From Tenacibaculum discolor (GTDB taxonomy: Bacteria > Bacteroidota > Bacteroidia > Flavobacteriales > Flavobacteriaceae): a stretch of 64,000 nucleotides of DNA. The position numbers were made by a program, and so were the translations under genes. The stretch's first letter is position 1. Each line of letters starts with the position of its first letter. Positions 42,680 to 51,570 of this stretch are shown in pieces. The stretch is taken from contig NZ_RCCS01000008.1 of the NCBI RefSeq assembly GCF_003664185.1, forward strand, positions 62,001 through 126,000. The letters are read 5' to 3'. The notes under the pieces are model-generated. The model saw only the letters and a program-made list of their open reading frames with translations. It was not told where the DNA came from and did not search any database.

Positions 42680-43936
42680 ATGAAGCTTTCTTTTAATTAC
42701 GTTTTTTTACTTTTTTTAGTATTCAGTTTTCAATTTTCTTCTTGTGCACAACAACAACAAAAATCAATGACCAAAGAAGTAACAATACAAGAAAAACCAA
42801 AAACAATTAAAACGGGTGCTGATAGAACTAACCTATACCTTCCTCTTTTAAAAAATAAAAATATAGCCATTGTTGCAAATCAAACTTCCGTTTTACAAGT
42901 ATTACAACGAGCTGAAGTTTCACCCAATATTATGGGATCTAAACAAGTAACACATCATTTGGTAGATTACCTCCATAACTACGAAGAGATTAACGTACAA
43001 AAAGTTTTTGCTCCTGAACATGGCTTTAGAGGAAAAGCGGATGCTGGTGAAGCGATTGCTGATGGAAAAGATATAAAAACAGGCATACCGATTATTTCGT
43101 TGTACGGAAAAAATAAAAAACCTTCTCCTGAGCAACTCAAAGGAATTGATGTTGTAGTTTTTGATATTCAAGATGTGGGCGCGCGTTTTTACACCTATAT
43201 TTCTACTTTACACTACGTAATGGAAGCCTGTGCCGAGGCAAATATTCCTGTGATTTTATTAGATAGACCTAATCCTAACGGACATTATATTGACGGACCT
43301 ATTTTAGAACCTGAACACAAAAGTTTTGTAGGTATGCATCCTGTTCCTATCGTATATGGAATGACGATTGGGGAATACGGACAAATGATTAATGGTGAAC
43401 AATGGTTAGCTAACAACTTAAAATGTGATTTAACTATTATTCCGTTAGAAAATTACACACATCAGTCAACATATAGCTTACCTGTAAAACCATCTCCTAA
43501 CTTACCAAATGATGTTTCGATAAACTTATACCCTAGTCTGTGTTTTTTTGAAGGAACTAACGTATCTGCTGGAAGAGGAACCGACAAACAGTTTCAAGTG
43601 TATGGTTCACCTTTTTTAAAAAAATCTGACTTTAATTTTACACCACAGTCCAATGAAGGAGCAAAACATCCAAAACATAAAGAAAAGATGTGCTTTGGGG
43701 AAGATTTAAGCGCTTCAGAACGTTTAGCTAACTTAAACCTTAGCTGGTTATTAAAAGCTTATCAACAATCTCCTAAAAAAGATTTTTTCAATTCTTTTTT
43801 CATCAAATTAGCAGGTACTAAAAAGCTACAACAACAAATTGAACAAGGGCTTTCAGAAAAAGAAATTAAAGCAAGCTGGCAACAAGGTTTAAATGATTTT
43901 AAAAAAATACGTGAGCAGTATTTAATTTATGAATAA
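42680..43936 (+). CDS. namZ: Exo-beta-N-acetylmuramidase (NamZ, DUF1343)
   Basis: 418 residues. Lipobox FSSCAQ (about 21-26). The DUF1343 domain shows LLKNKNIAIVANQTS, VFAPEHGFRGKADAGE, VVFDIQDVGARFYTYI and VSAGRGTDKQFQVYG, all conserved. NamZ family enzymes release N-acetylmuramic acid from the non-reducing end of muropeptides, so the protein probably recycles cell-wall sugars. Full length. Confidence 0.92.
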   Translation: MKLSFNYVFLLFLVFSFQFSSCAQQQQKSMTKEVTIQEKPKTIKTGADRTNLYLPLLKNKNIAIVANQTSVLQVLQRAEVSPNIMGSKQVTHHLVDYLHNYEEINVQKVFAPEHGFRGKADAGEAIADGKDIKTGIPIISLYGKNKKPSPEQLKGIDVVVFDIQDVGARFYTYISTLHYVMEACAEANIPVILLDRPNPNGHYIDGPILEPEHKSFVGMHPVPIVYGMTIGEYGQMINGEQWLANNLKCDLTIIPLENYTHQSTYSLPVKPSPNLPNDVSINLYPSLCFFEGTNVSAGRGTDKQFQVYGSPFLKKSDFNFTPQSNEGAKHPKHKEKMCFGEDLSASERLANLNLSWLLKAYQQSPKKDFFNSFFIKLAGTKKLQQQIEQGLSEKEIKASWQQGLNDFKKIREQYLIYE

Positions 43937-43944
43937 CACTAATT

Positions 43945-43964
43945 TAATACTCCTTTCAGTATTA
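43945..43964 (+). promoter_or_regulatory. Dyad upstream of the first HxlR gene
   Basis: TAATACT-N6-AGTATTA, a perfect inverted repeat of 20 bases placed 33 bases before the ATG. HxlR regulators bind such dyads and often repress themselves; an operator role is inferred. Confidence 0.4.
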
Positions 43965-43996
43965 TTGGCACATAGATAGTAATTCTAAAAACAAAG

Positions 43997-44320
43997 ATGG
44001 GAATATATACTCGAAAAACTCCATTAAAGGAAGATTGTCCTATGGAAAAGACTCTTAACATTATCTCTGGAAAATGGAAAATTGCAGTTCTTTGTGAACT
44101 TAATAGAGGTGATTGTAGATTAACAGATTTAGAAAAGTATAACCCTGAAGCTTCAAAAAGAAGTTTAACAAAAATACTAAAAGAGTTGGTTGATGATGGA
44201 ATTATTAAAAAGACAGACTTTAATGTTTACCCTAAAAAAGTTGTTTACTCTTTAACTTCTAGAGGAATAGATTTAATCTCTGTATTAAAAAGTTTAGACG
44301 AATTCGGAAAAAAAGTATAA
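43997..44320 (+). CDS. HxlR-family transcriptional regulator
   Basis: 107 residues, single winged helix: CPMEKTLNIISGKWKIAVLCEL is the family start with the redox-sensitive Cys (C14 or so), NPEASKRSLTKILKELVDDGII is the recognition part. One Cys lies where YodB-type sensors react with electrophiles. The gene ends at a terminator, and the next gene is a membrane protein likely under its control. Confidence 0.9.
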   Translation: MGIYTRKTPLKEDCPMEKTLNIISGKWKIAVLCELNRGDCRLTDLEKYNPEASKRSLTKILKELVDDGIIKKTDFNVYPKKVVYSLTSRGIDLISVLKSLDEFGKKV

Positions 44321-44333
44321 ATTTTTCTAAAAA

Positions 44334-44359
44334 AATAAGGGGCAAATTTGCCCCTTATT
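44334..44359 (+). terminator. Terminator after the first HxlR gene
   Basis: AATAAGGGGCAAA/TTTGCCCCTTATT, a perfect 26-bp palindrome 14 bases after the HxlR stop codon, followed by a T-containing run. Confidence 0.75.
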
Positions 44360-44408
44360 GTCCTCATACTACCTAACTAATACTTTTGTCGTCAAACTTA
44401 TTTTTATT

Positions 44409-45425
44409 ATGGACAGAAGAACCTTAGGCAACATACTTATCATCACACTTATTATCCTTTCAGGAACAGGATTACTACTATATTTCACTCCTTTTGAAAA
44501 GAGGGTTGCATCTCTACATACTTTCTTTGCTTTGCTATTTATTTTAGCAATGGTGCTTCATATAGTTAACAATAAATTACCCTTAAAAAACTATATAATT
44601 GGAAAGAGAGTTTCTAACCTGAAAAAACTACAAGCTCCATTTATACTCATATTTTTCACTCTTATTTGCTCTTTAATTTATTTTGAAAACCCTTTGTTTA
44701 ATACCGTATATAACTGGGGAAATCAACTCAGAAATGAGCAACTTGGAAAAACAGAAGAGACTTTTGATTATCAAATTATAGAATTGGATAAAACCATAGG
44801 AAATCACAAAATAAGTATCGAACTAAAAAAAGGGAACGCTTTTCAATATCCTTTATTTGCAGTTTGGGTCGAAGATTCCATAGGAAACTATATTGAAACC
44901 CTTTACATATCTAGGGTAATCTCATCAAGCACTTTTGATTATGGAAAAAAAGTTAATGACACTTGGCAACCAGCAAAACTCAGACGCCCTGAAGCTTTGC
45001 CTTATTGGTCTCATAAAAGAGGGGTCATAGAATCTGATGGCCTTTTTATTCCTTTAAATGGTTCTCCTGATTTAGATGCGGTTTCTGGAGCTACTCCAAC
45101 AGGAAATTTTATCATCAAATCTAAAAGTGATTTAAATCGTCTTTCAAATTACAAAGTTTTAATAGAGATTAATCAATCTTATGATTGGAACGAATATTAT
45201 ACTAAAAACAAATTTCCTGACGATAAAATATATTCTGGATCTGGGCAAGTAGGGCAACCATCTTTAATTTATGCTACTGAAATTACCGAAAAAACAACTC
45301 ATCAAATAATGAATTTAATTGGTCACGGACATCATTCAGGAAAAGATGCAAAGCTTTATACAGATGTATCAAATATAACCACTGCTAAAAACATTGCTGA
45401 AAGAATTATCTTGACGTTAGAATAA
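44409..45425 (+). CDS. Membrane protein with DUF4405-like and DUF2271-like parts
   Basis: 338 residues from ATG 44409 (MDRRTLGNILIITLIIL); an in-frame TTG at 44358 is rejected. Three membrane helices hold His residues (ASLHTFFALLFILAMVLHIV) in a pattern like heme-binding DUF4405 proteins. The periplasmic part contains FAVWVEDSIGNYIETLYI and DAVSGATPTGNFI, features of DUF2271. Probably a redox-linked membrane protein. The HxlR gene directly upstream is a candidate regulator. Confidence 0.6.
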   Translation: MDRRTLGNILIITLIILSGTGLLLYFTPFEKRVASLHTFFALLFILAMVLHIVNNKLPLKNYIIGKRVSNLKKLQAPFILIFFTLICSLIYFENPLFNTVYNWGNQLRNEQLGKTEETFDYQIIELDKTIGNHKISIELKKGNAFQYPLFAVWVEDSIGNYIETLYISRVISSSTFDYGKKVNDTWQPAKLRRPEALPYWSHKRGVIESDGLFIPLNGSPDLDAVSGATPTGNFIIKSKSDLNRLSNYKVLIEINQSYDWNEYYTKNKFPDDKIYSGSGQVGQPSLIYATEITEKTTHQIMNLIGHGHHSGKDAKLYTDVSNITTAKNIAERIILTLE

Positions 45426-45559
45426 TCAGCAAAGTTTAAGACCACATAATACAAAGGTTTAAAAAATTACTAAAAGAGCATAAACATAACACCAACTAAA
45501 ATCAGTCACCAATAAACTACCCCTTTCTCTTTCATCCAATTATTTAAATAAACTTTATA

Positions 45560-45919
45560 TCACTTATCCTTACACACCGATCGTCGGTATTCAATTCCCC
45601 AATTTGCCAATGTATCAATTAAAGGAGCTAGTGTTTTGCCATGTTCGGTAATAGTATATTCAACAGTGATGGGTTTGGTATTTTTAACCGTTCTGTTAAC
45701 CAAGCGATTCATTTCTAAATCTTGCAATTCTTTCGATAGCATTTTCGATCCAATTCCATCTATTTCTCTCAACAAGTCCATAAACCCTAGTTTATTGCCT
45801 TCTATCAGCGTTCCTAAAATATGGAACTTCCATTTTCCAGATAATACACTCATTGCATCACTTATTGCTTGCATTCTAACCTGACAAATAGGTGTGTTGT
45901 TAATTACTGATTTTTTCAC
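45560..45919 (-). CDS. HxlR-family transcriptional regulator
   Basis: 119 residues starting at GTG. ICQVRMQAISDAMSVLSGKWKFHILGTL is the HxlR winged-helix start with a conserved Cys near residue 13. It is transcribed divergently from the DsbA-like lipoprotein gene; two adjacent dyads (45961-45974 and 45979-45992) fill the gap between them, a typical arrangement for an autoregulated repressor of its neighbour. Confidence 0.9.
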   Translation of the reverse strand: MKKSVINNTPICQVRMQAISDAMSVLSGKWKFHILGTLIEGNKLGFMDLLREIDGIGSKMLSKELQDLEMNRLVNRTVKNTKPITVEYTITEHGKTLAPLIDTLANWGIEYRRSVCKDK

Positions 45920-45958
45920 TGATGTAAACTCTATAATTTATTGTTTAAACACTAAGGT

Positions 45959-45994
45959 AGTTTCCTAGAGGAAAGTACTTTCCTTTAGGAAACT
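45959..45994. promoter_or_regulatory. Twin-dyad operator between HxlR and DsbA-like genes
   Basis: AGTTTCCTAGAGGAAAGT and ACTTTCCTTTAGGAAACT form a 36-bp palindrome with one mismatch. Inside, TTTCCTnnAGGAAA occurs twice with an 18-base pitch (45961-45974, 45979-45992). A TAGTTTTG -7 box (46022-46029) for the rightward gene lies about 30 bases downstream. Confidence 0.6.
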
Positions 45995-46061
45995 CATGCC
46001 AAATATACTAGTTATCTATCATAGTTTTGTTTTATAAAACAATTGTAAAACAAATAAGAAC

Positions 46062-47075
46062 ATGGTTAAAAATATTAATGTACTAATAGTATTTATTGCC
46101 TTGTTGAATCTTGCAGCTTGCAAAGGACAATCAAAAACAAACAACATGAAAGAACAAACATCGAACGCAAATCCGCTTTTATGCGATCCACAAACAGGAA
46201 TGTGTGAAGTAGCAAATGATAGTACCGAAAATGCTACTATAAAAAAAGATCAACCTAACGAAAACAAGATAAAGGTGGTTTACTTTACCGACCCTATCTG
46301 TTCTTCTTGTTGGGCTATAGAGCCTCAATTAAGAAAATTAAAACTTGAATATGGGCAAAATCTTGAAATTGATTATAGAATGGGAGGTTTATTACCTGAT
46401 TGGAGTTATAACAGTGGAGGAATAAGCAAACCTTCAGACGTTGCTCATCATTGGGACGAAGTTAGCGTTTATTACGATATACCTATTGATGGTGATGTAT
46501 GGTTAGAAGATCCTTTAGATTCTTCTTATCCTCCTTCAATTGCTTTTAAAGCTGCTCAGTTACAAGGTAAAGACAAAGCTATTTTGTTTTTAAGGGAACT
46601 GCGAGAAATGGTATTCTTAAAAAAGAAAAACATTGCTAAATGGGAGCACATGGCTACTGCTGCTAAAAATGTGGGGCTTGATGTTGATTCATTAAAAACT
46701 GATTATGAAGGAAAAGCTAAACTATTATTTGAAGAAGATTTAAAATTAGCGAGAGCTTATAGAGTAAGAGGTTTTCCTACAATGTATTTTGAAGATAATT
46801 CTGGTAACCAAGAAATCGTATACGGTTCTAAAGCGTATGCTTTCTACGAAATGGCTATTTTAAAAATTCAACCTACAATTTCTAAAAGTGAATATGCTAA
46901 GGACTGGAAAACTTTATTCGCTAAATACAATTCACTTACTGTTAGAGAGTATTCAGAATTATCTGGGATTCCTAGAATACAAAGTGAACTATTATTAAAT
47001 GACCTCATGAAAAAGGGATATTTAGAAAAAATTGCTACTAAAAATGGTGCTATGTGGGAGGTTAAAAAAATATAA
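46062..47075 (+). CDS. DsbA/FrnE-family thioredoxin-like lipoprotein
   Basis: 337 residues. Lipobox LNLAACKG, a linker, then a DsbA-type thioredoxin fold with active-site CSSC in YFTDPICSSCWAIEPQL and WSYNSGGISKPSDV. The C-terminal 60 residues (SLTVREYSELSGIPRIQSEL then KMGYLEK-like end) look like a winged-helix segment, unusual in an envelope protein. In the cytoplasm this FrnE-like family includes SpxH; here the lipobox predicts an envelope location. Controlled probably by the divergent HxlR gene. Confidence 0.8.
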   Translation: MVKNINVLIVFIALLNLAACKGQSKTNNMKEQTSNANPLLCDPQTGMCEVANDSTENATIKKDQPNENKIKVVYFTDPICSSCWAIEPQLRKLKLEYGQNLEIDYRMGGLLPDWSYNSGGISKPSDVAHHWDEVSVYYDIPIDGDVWLEDPLDSSYPPSIAFKAAQLQGKDKAILFLRELREMVFLKKKNIAKWEHMATAAKNVGLDVDSLKTDYEGKAKLLFEEDLKLARAYRVRGFPTMYFEDNSGNQEIVYGSKAYAFYEMAILKIQPTISKSEYAKDWKTLFAKYNSLTVREYSELSGIPRIQSELLLNDLMKKGYLEKIATKNGAMWEVKKI

Positions 47076-47088
47076 CTCCTAGCACTAA

Positions 47089-47167
47089 ACATAAGCAATA
47101 GCAACCGCCCCCCAGATGAATGGTGTTTTATTTTAAACTACATCATTAATTCCGCTATTGCTTATGT
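47089..47167. repeat. 14-bp inverted repeat around 51 bases
   Basis: ACATAAGCAATAGC (47089-47102) and GCTATTGCTTATGT (47154-47167) are exact inverse complements. The element follows the DsbA-like gene and has no coding frame of note; it may form a long-stem terminator or be a small inverted-repeat element. Confidence 0.55.
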
Positions 47168-47209
47168 ATAAAAACAAAAGCGAAATTTTATAGTTTTATC
47201 ATACAAGGC

Positions 47210-48205
47210 TTATAAAAAACCTTGCTCTTTCATCCAGTTATTAGAATAAATCTTATTCATATAACGAGAACCATGATCTGGTAAAATTACTACTACTACA
47301 CTATTTTCATCAAAAAATCCATTATCGGCGTATTGTTGCGTAGCTTGTAAAGCTGCTCCTGAAGTATACCCTGCGAAAATTCCTTCTGCTTTTACTAACT
47401 CTCTGGCCTTTAAAGCAGCTTCTTTATCTGATACTTTTTCGTAAACGTCTACCACATCAAAATCTGTAGAAGTAGGTATTAAGTTCTTTCCTAATCCTTC
47501 TATTTTATACGGACTGATTTCATTTGCATCAAACTCACCAGTTTCGTGATATTTTTTAATTACAGACCCCATAGCGTCTACTCCTAAAATTTGAATATCT
47601 GGATTCTGTTCTTTTAAATATCGTGCAGTTCCAGAAATTGTACCTCCTGTTCCACTTGCTGCGACTACATGTGTTACTTTTCCTTCTGTTTGTTCCCAAA
47701 TTTCTGGTCCTGTACTCTTGTAATGTGCTTCAATATTCAACTCATTAAAATACTGATTGATATAAATAGATCCTGGATTTTCTCTATGCAATCGTTTAGC
47801 TACTTCGTAATAAGAACGAGGATCGTCTGGAGTAACATTTGCAGGACATACATGCACTTCTGCCCCCATCGATTTTAGCATATCTATTTTATCTTGAGAA
47901 GACTTATCGCTTACTGCTAAAATACAACGATAACCTTTTACGATACTTATCATTGCTAATGAAAACCCTGTGTTACCAGAGGTTGTTTCTACAATAATAT
48001 CTCCTTCTTTTACTATTCCTTTTTGTTCTGCCGTTTCTATGATATGTAACGCAATTCTATCTTTAGCAGAGTGCCCCGGATTAAAAGCTTCAACTTTTGC
48101 ATAATATGTACCCGGTAAATCTTGGGTAATTCTATGCAGTTGAATCATGGGGGTTTGACCTACTAAATCTATTATTGAATTGGTTATACCTTGATGTCTC
48201 TTCAT
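47210..48205 (-). CDS. Cysteine synthase/cystathionine beta-synthase without CBS domains
   Basis: 331 residues from ATG 48205 ([16 protein letters not shown]); the frame extends upstream without a better start. PLP enzyme: [15 protein letters not shown] holds the PLP Lys, [11 protein letters not shown] and [15 protein letters not shown] are the binding loops. It is close in sequence to the CBS-domain enzyme at 39927-41285, for example GPEIWEQT and the [10 protein letters not shown] stretch, but lacks the C-terminal regulatory part. Serine, O-acetylserine or homocysteine specificity cannot be decided from the sequence. Confidence 0.85.
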   Translation of the reverse strand: MKRHQGITNSIIDLVGQTPMIQLHRITQDLPGTYYAKVEAFNPGHSAKDRIALHIIETAEQKGIVKEGDIIVETTSGNTGFSLAMISIVKGYRCILAVSDKSSQDKIDMLKSMGAEVHVCPANVTPDDPRSYYEVAKRLHRENPGSIYINQYFNELNIEAHYKSTGPEIWEQTEGKVTHVVAASGTGGTISGTARYLKEQNPDIQILGVDAMGSVIKKYHETGEFDANEISPYKIEGLGKNLIPTSTDFDVVDVYEKVSDKEAALKARELVKAEGIFAGYTSGAALQATQQYADNGFFDENSVVVVILPDHGSRYMNKIYSNNWMKEQGFL

Positions 48206-48227
48206 TATAGTCTTTAAATAAGAAAAA

Positions 48228-48300
48228 GTGTCATTACGAAAATTAGACACGAAAAATCTGTTGAGATTGTTCGTTGCTTTCGCAATGACACTTACACTCA
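48228..48300. repeat. Intergenic flavobacterial repeat, short copy
   Basis: A GTCATTACGAAAATTAGACACG...GCTTTCGCAATGACAC stretch with inverted GTCATT/AATGAC ends, of the same general kind as the elements at 8464-8800. It separates the cysteine synthase and S9 peptidase genes. Confidence 0.5.
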
Positions 48301-48319
48301 ATCGAGCGCAAAAATATAA

Positions 48320-50482
48320 TTATTTTTTTAACTTACCTTCTAACATTAAAAAGAACGTATATTCTTCTGCAGTTTCTTTTAATGCATCGAACCTTCCTGA
48401 AGCTCCTCCATGGCCTGTTTCCATATTAGTATGTAAGAATAACATATTGTTATCAGTTTTTAACTCACGTAACTTCGCAACCCATTTCGCTGGCTCCCAG
48501 TACTGTACTTGACTATCATGTAAACCTGTAGTTACCAACATATTTGGATATGCTTTTGCTTCTACTTGATCGTATGGAGAATATGACTTAATATAATCGT
48601 AATATTCTTTATTATTAGGATTACCCCACTCATCATACTCACCTGTTGTTAATGGAATACTGTCATCTAACATCGTAGAAATTACATCTACAAATGGTAC
48701 CGCAGCAATTATTCCATTATATAACTCTGGATTCATATTAATGATAGCTCCCATTAGTAGTCCTCCAGCAGAACCTCCCATTGCATACAAATGTTCTGGA
48801 GATGTATATCCTTGATCAATTAAATACTTAGAACAGTCAATGAAATCGGTAAATGTATTTTTCTTATTCAACATTTTACCATCTTCGTACCATTCACGTC
48901 CTAAATACTGGCTTCCTCTAATATGCGCTAATGCATATACAAATCCACGATCTAATAAACTTAAACGTGTTGTTGAAAATCCGTCATTAATTGTATATCC
49001 GTAAGAACCGTACGCATATTGTAAAATTGGCGTATTTTTATCAAGCTTAGTATCTTTATGGTGTACGATTGATAACGCTACTTTTTTACCATCACGAGCA
49101 GGCACCCAAATACGCTTACTTACATAATTGTTTTTATCAAACTTTCCTCCTAAAACTTCTTGTTCTTTTTTAACCTCTTTTGATCTGTCTTTCATATTGA
49201 AATCAATCACAGAGCTTGGAGTTGTCATTGAGTTATATGAATAACGGATTACCTCAGTATCAAATTCTGGATTTCCATATACTCCTGCTGAGTAAGTTTC
49301 TTCATCAAAAGGCAAATAATAGTCTTCTCCTCCATCCCATCGTTTGATACGGATCTTATTTAATCCTTCATTTCTTTCTTCTAAAACTAAATAATCTTTA
49401 AAAATTGAGAAGTCTTCAAATAACGTATCTTCTCTATGTGGAATTACATCTACCCAATTCTCTTTTCCTGGCTTATCTACAGGAGTTTTCATCAACTTAA
49501 AGTTGGTTGCTCCATCCTTATTGGTTTTAATGTAAAAATGATCTCCGTAGTGTGCTACTTCATATTCTAAATCACGCTCACGAGGTTGAATTATTTGTAA
49601 TTCTCCATCAGGATTATTAGCATCTAATACATGGTACTCAGTTGAAACTGTACTGTAAGAACCAATTATGATATACTTTTTTGATTTTGATTTGGTAACA
49701 AAAGCTCCAAAAGTATCATCTTTTTCCTCATATACTAATTCATCTAAAGATGCATCTGAACCTAAAGTGTGTTTGTAAATCTTTGAAGAACGTAAGGTTA
49801 CAGGGTCTTTTTTAGCATAAAACAATATTTTATTATCATTAGCCCAAACCGAACCTCCAGTGGTATTCTCAATAATATCTTTGTAAATTTTACCAGTTTC
49901 TAAGTTTTTAATTCTGATAAAATATTGTCTACGACTTACCGTATCTGTTGCAAAAGCCACCATTTTGTTATCTGGTGAAACATTTAACCCTCCTAACTGA
50001 AAATAATCATATCCTTTTGCTTCTTTATTCACATTAAACATGATCTCCTCTTCAGCCTCTAAGGTTTCTTTTTTACGACTATAAATTGGGTATTGCTGTC
50101 CTTTTTCATAACGAGTAATGTAAAAGTATCCATCCTTTTTATATGGTACTGACTCATCATCCTCTTTAATACGCCCTTTCATTTCTTGAAATAACTCTTC
50201 TTGAAACTCTTTGGTTTCTTTCGTCATTTCTTCATAATAAGCATTTTCTGCATTTAAATAATCGTATACTTTTTGGGTTTGTTCATCTTTAACTTTAGCA
50301 TTCTTTTGCTCATCGGTTAAACGCATCCAAAAGTAATCATCGGTACGAACATCTCCATGTTTCTCTAACTTAGTCGGTTGCTTTTCAGCAACTGGGGCTT
50401 TGATATCTTTATTCATTTCTTGTTTTTTGCAAGAACCAAAAATAAGACTAAAAAACAAAGCCGGTAGCATTATTTTTTTCAT
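48320..50482 (-). CDS. S9A prolyl oligopeptidase-type peptidase
   Basis: 720 residues. Lipobox FGSCKK (about 16). N-terminal propeller with VRTDDYFWMRL, then an alpha/beta hydrolase C-terminal domain with YAYGSYG, GGSAGGLLMGA around the nucleophilic Ser, and GHGGASGRFD with the His. This is the oligopeptidase B/PtrB-like arrangement, found as a periplasmic lipoprotein in Bacteroidota. Probably cleaves after basic residues in short peptides. Confidence 0.92.
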   Translation of the reverse strand: MKKIMLPALFFSLIFGSCKKQEMNKDIKAPVAEKQPTKLEKHGDVRTDDYFWMRLTDEQKNAKVKDEQTQKVYDYLNAENAYYEEMTKETKEFQEELFQEMKGRIKEDDESVPYKKDGYFYITRYEKGQQYPIYSRKKETLEAEEEIMFNVNKEAKGYDYFQLGGLNVSPDNKMVAFATDTVSRRQYFIRIKNLETGKIYKDIIENTTGGSVWANDNKILFYAKKDPVTLRSSKIYKHTLGSDASLDELVYEEKDDTFGAFVTKSKSKKYIIIGSYSTVSTEYHVLDANNPDGELQIIQPRERDLEYEVAHYGDHFYIKTNKDGATNFKLMKTPVDKPGKENWVDVIPHREDTLFEDFSIFKDYLVLEERNEGLNKIRIKRWDGGEDYYLPFDEETYSAGVYGNPEFDTEVIRYSYNSMTTPSSVIDFNMKDRSKEVKKEQEVLGGKFDKNNYVSKRIWVPARDGKKVALSIVHHKDTKLDKNTPILQYAYGSYGYTINDGFSTTRLSLLDRGFVYALAHIRGSQYLGREWYEDGKMLNKKNTFTDFIDCSKYLIDQGYTSPEHLYAMGGSAGGLLMGAIINMNPELYNGIIAAVPFVDVISTMLDDSIPLTTGEYDEWGNPNNKEYYDYIKSYSPYDQVEAKAYPNMLVTTGLHDSQVQYWEPAKWVAKLRELKTDNNMLFLHTNMETGHGGASGRFDALKETAEEYTFFLMLEGKLKK

Positions 50483-50555
50483 TTTTTAAGTTGGTTTATA
50501 TTTCCTGTGAAAATACTATTTTTGTTGTTAAACAAATCATAAAAACTGTACAACA

Positions 50556-50879
50556 ATGTTTGGAGATATTTCTGGAATGATGGGTAAATTACAAGAAGCC
50601 CAACAAAAAGTAGAAGAGACAAAAAAGCGATTAGATACTGTTTTAATTGATGAAACAATTGCTGGAGGAAACGTAAAAGTTACAGTAACTGCTAATCGTG
50701 AAGTTAAAGCTATTACAGTAGATGAATCTTTGTTAGAAGACAAAGAAGAATTAGAAGACTATTTAATCTTAGCGCTAAACAAAGCATTAAAACGTGCTGG
50801 TGAAATTAACGAACAAGAATTGGCTGTTGCTGCTAAAAGCGGAATGCCAAATATTCCTGGAATGGATATGTTCAAATAA
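50556..50879 (+). CDS. ybaB: YbaB/EbfC nucleoid-associated protein
   Basis: 107 residues of the expected length; starts [20 protein letters not shown] and has [25 protein letters not shown] strand order of the YbaB dimer, with an acidic [14 protein letters not shown] stretch. Binds DNA non-specifically. A TATTTTTG -7 box lies at 50517-50524 with TTG 23 bases upstream, a good promoter. Followed directly by a DUF2752 gene. Confidence 0.9.
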   Translation: MFGDISGMMGKLQEAQQKVEETKKRLDTVLIDETIAGGNVKVTVTANREVKAITVDESLLEDKEELEDYLILALNKALKRAGEINEQELAVAAKSGMPNIPGMDMFK

Positions 50880-50885
50880 TAACTT

Positions 50886-51179
50886 ATGCCTTTACAATTA
50901 GAAGATTATATGTTACCCTGCTTAAACAAAAAATTCTTTGGAGTTGATTGTTTAGGTTGTGGTATCCAACGTGCTTTAAGTTTAGTTTTCCATGGAGAGT
51001 TTATAGCTGCTTTTAAAATGTATCCTGCTATATATACTTTACTGCTGTTAGCTATTGCTGTTAGTATTAACTTCTTCTATAAAGTAAAATATGCTCAAAA
51101 AATAATCAGTATATTGGCTATTATTAATATAATTATCATTGTGAGTAGTTATGTTATAAAAATGAATCAATTAATTTAA
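50886..51179 (+). CDS. DUF2752 membrane protein
   Basis: 97 residues, with CLNKKFFGVDCLGCGIQRALSLVFHGEF, the CxGCGxxRA signature of DUF2752, followed by two membrane segments (about 48-65 and 75-93). Function unknown, though Cys and the membrane location suggest redox or metal chemistry. It follows ybaB by six bases and precedes a DUF4190-like gene, an arrangement common in Flavobacteriaceae. Confidence 0.85.
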   Translation: MPLQLEDYMLPCLNKKFFGVDCLGCGIQRALSLVFHGEFIAAFKMYPAIYTLLLLAIAVSINFFYKVKYAQKIISILAIINIIIIVSSYVIKMNQLI

Positions 51180-51193
51180 ACTTTAGAAAAACT

Positions 51194-51520
51194 ATGGAAA
51201 AACAAAAACTACCAAATTCAACTACTGCATTAGTTTTAGGTATATGCTCTATTGTAACTTGCTGTTGTTATGGAGTTATTGGGCTACCTTTAGGAATTAT
51301 TGCTTTAGTTTTAGGTAACAAAGCTATTAAATTGAATAACGAAAACCCTGATATGTATGAGGGAGTAAAAAATGCCAATACTGGGAAAATACTTGGTATT
51401 GTTGGTATTATATTAAATGTTATTTTTATAGCTTACATTGTTTGGATTATTTCAATGATAGGAATGGATGCATTAGGAAATCCAGAATTATTACAAGAAA
51501 GATTACAAGAACTACAATAA
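51194..51520 (+). CDS. DUF4190-like small membrane protein
   Basis: 108 residues with two membrane segments (about 13-38 and 65-90). TALVLGICSIVTCCCYGVIGLPLGIIALVLG and GKILGIVGIILN are the CCC-motif pattern of DUF4190-type proteins of unknown function. Third gene of the ybaB group; terminator follows at 51546-51570. Confidence 0.8.
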   Translation: MEKQKLPNSTTALVLGICSIVTCCCYGVIGLPLGIIALVLGNKAIKLNNENPDMYEGVKNANTGKILGIVGIILNVIFIAYIVWIISMIGMDALGNPELLQERLQELQ

Positions 51521-51545
51521 TTCTACATCAATAAAAAAATAAAAG

Positions 51546-51570
51546 AGCGACCAAAACGGTCGCTTTTTTT
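51546..51570. terminator. Terminator between DUF4190-like and DUF58 genes
   Basis: AGCGACC and GGTCGCT form a stem with an AAAAC loop, followed by a long T-run on the plus strand, preceded by an A-run on the other. It ends both convergent units. Confidence 0.85.

Noticed and set aside
44358..44408. Extension of the membrane protein gene to a TTG at 44358
   Set aside because: The first 17 codons overlap the terminator palindrome's edge and would add a non-membrane segment before a normal membrane N-terminus at ATG 44409.
47089..47167. Insertion sequence ends
   Set aside because: No transposase or room for one between the inverted repeats.
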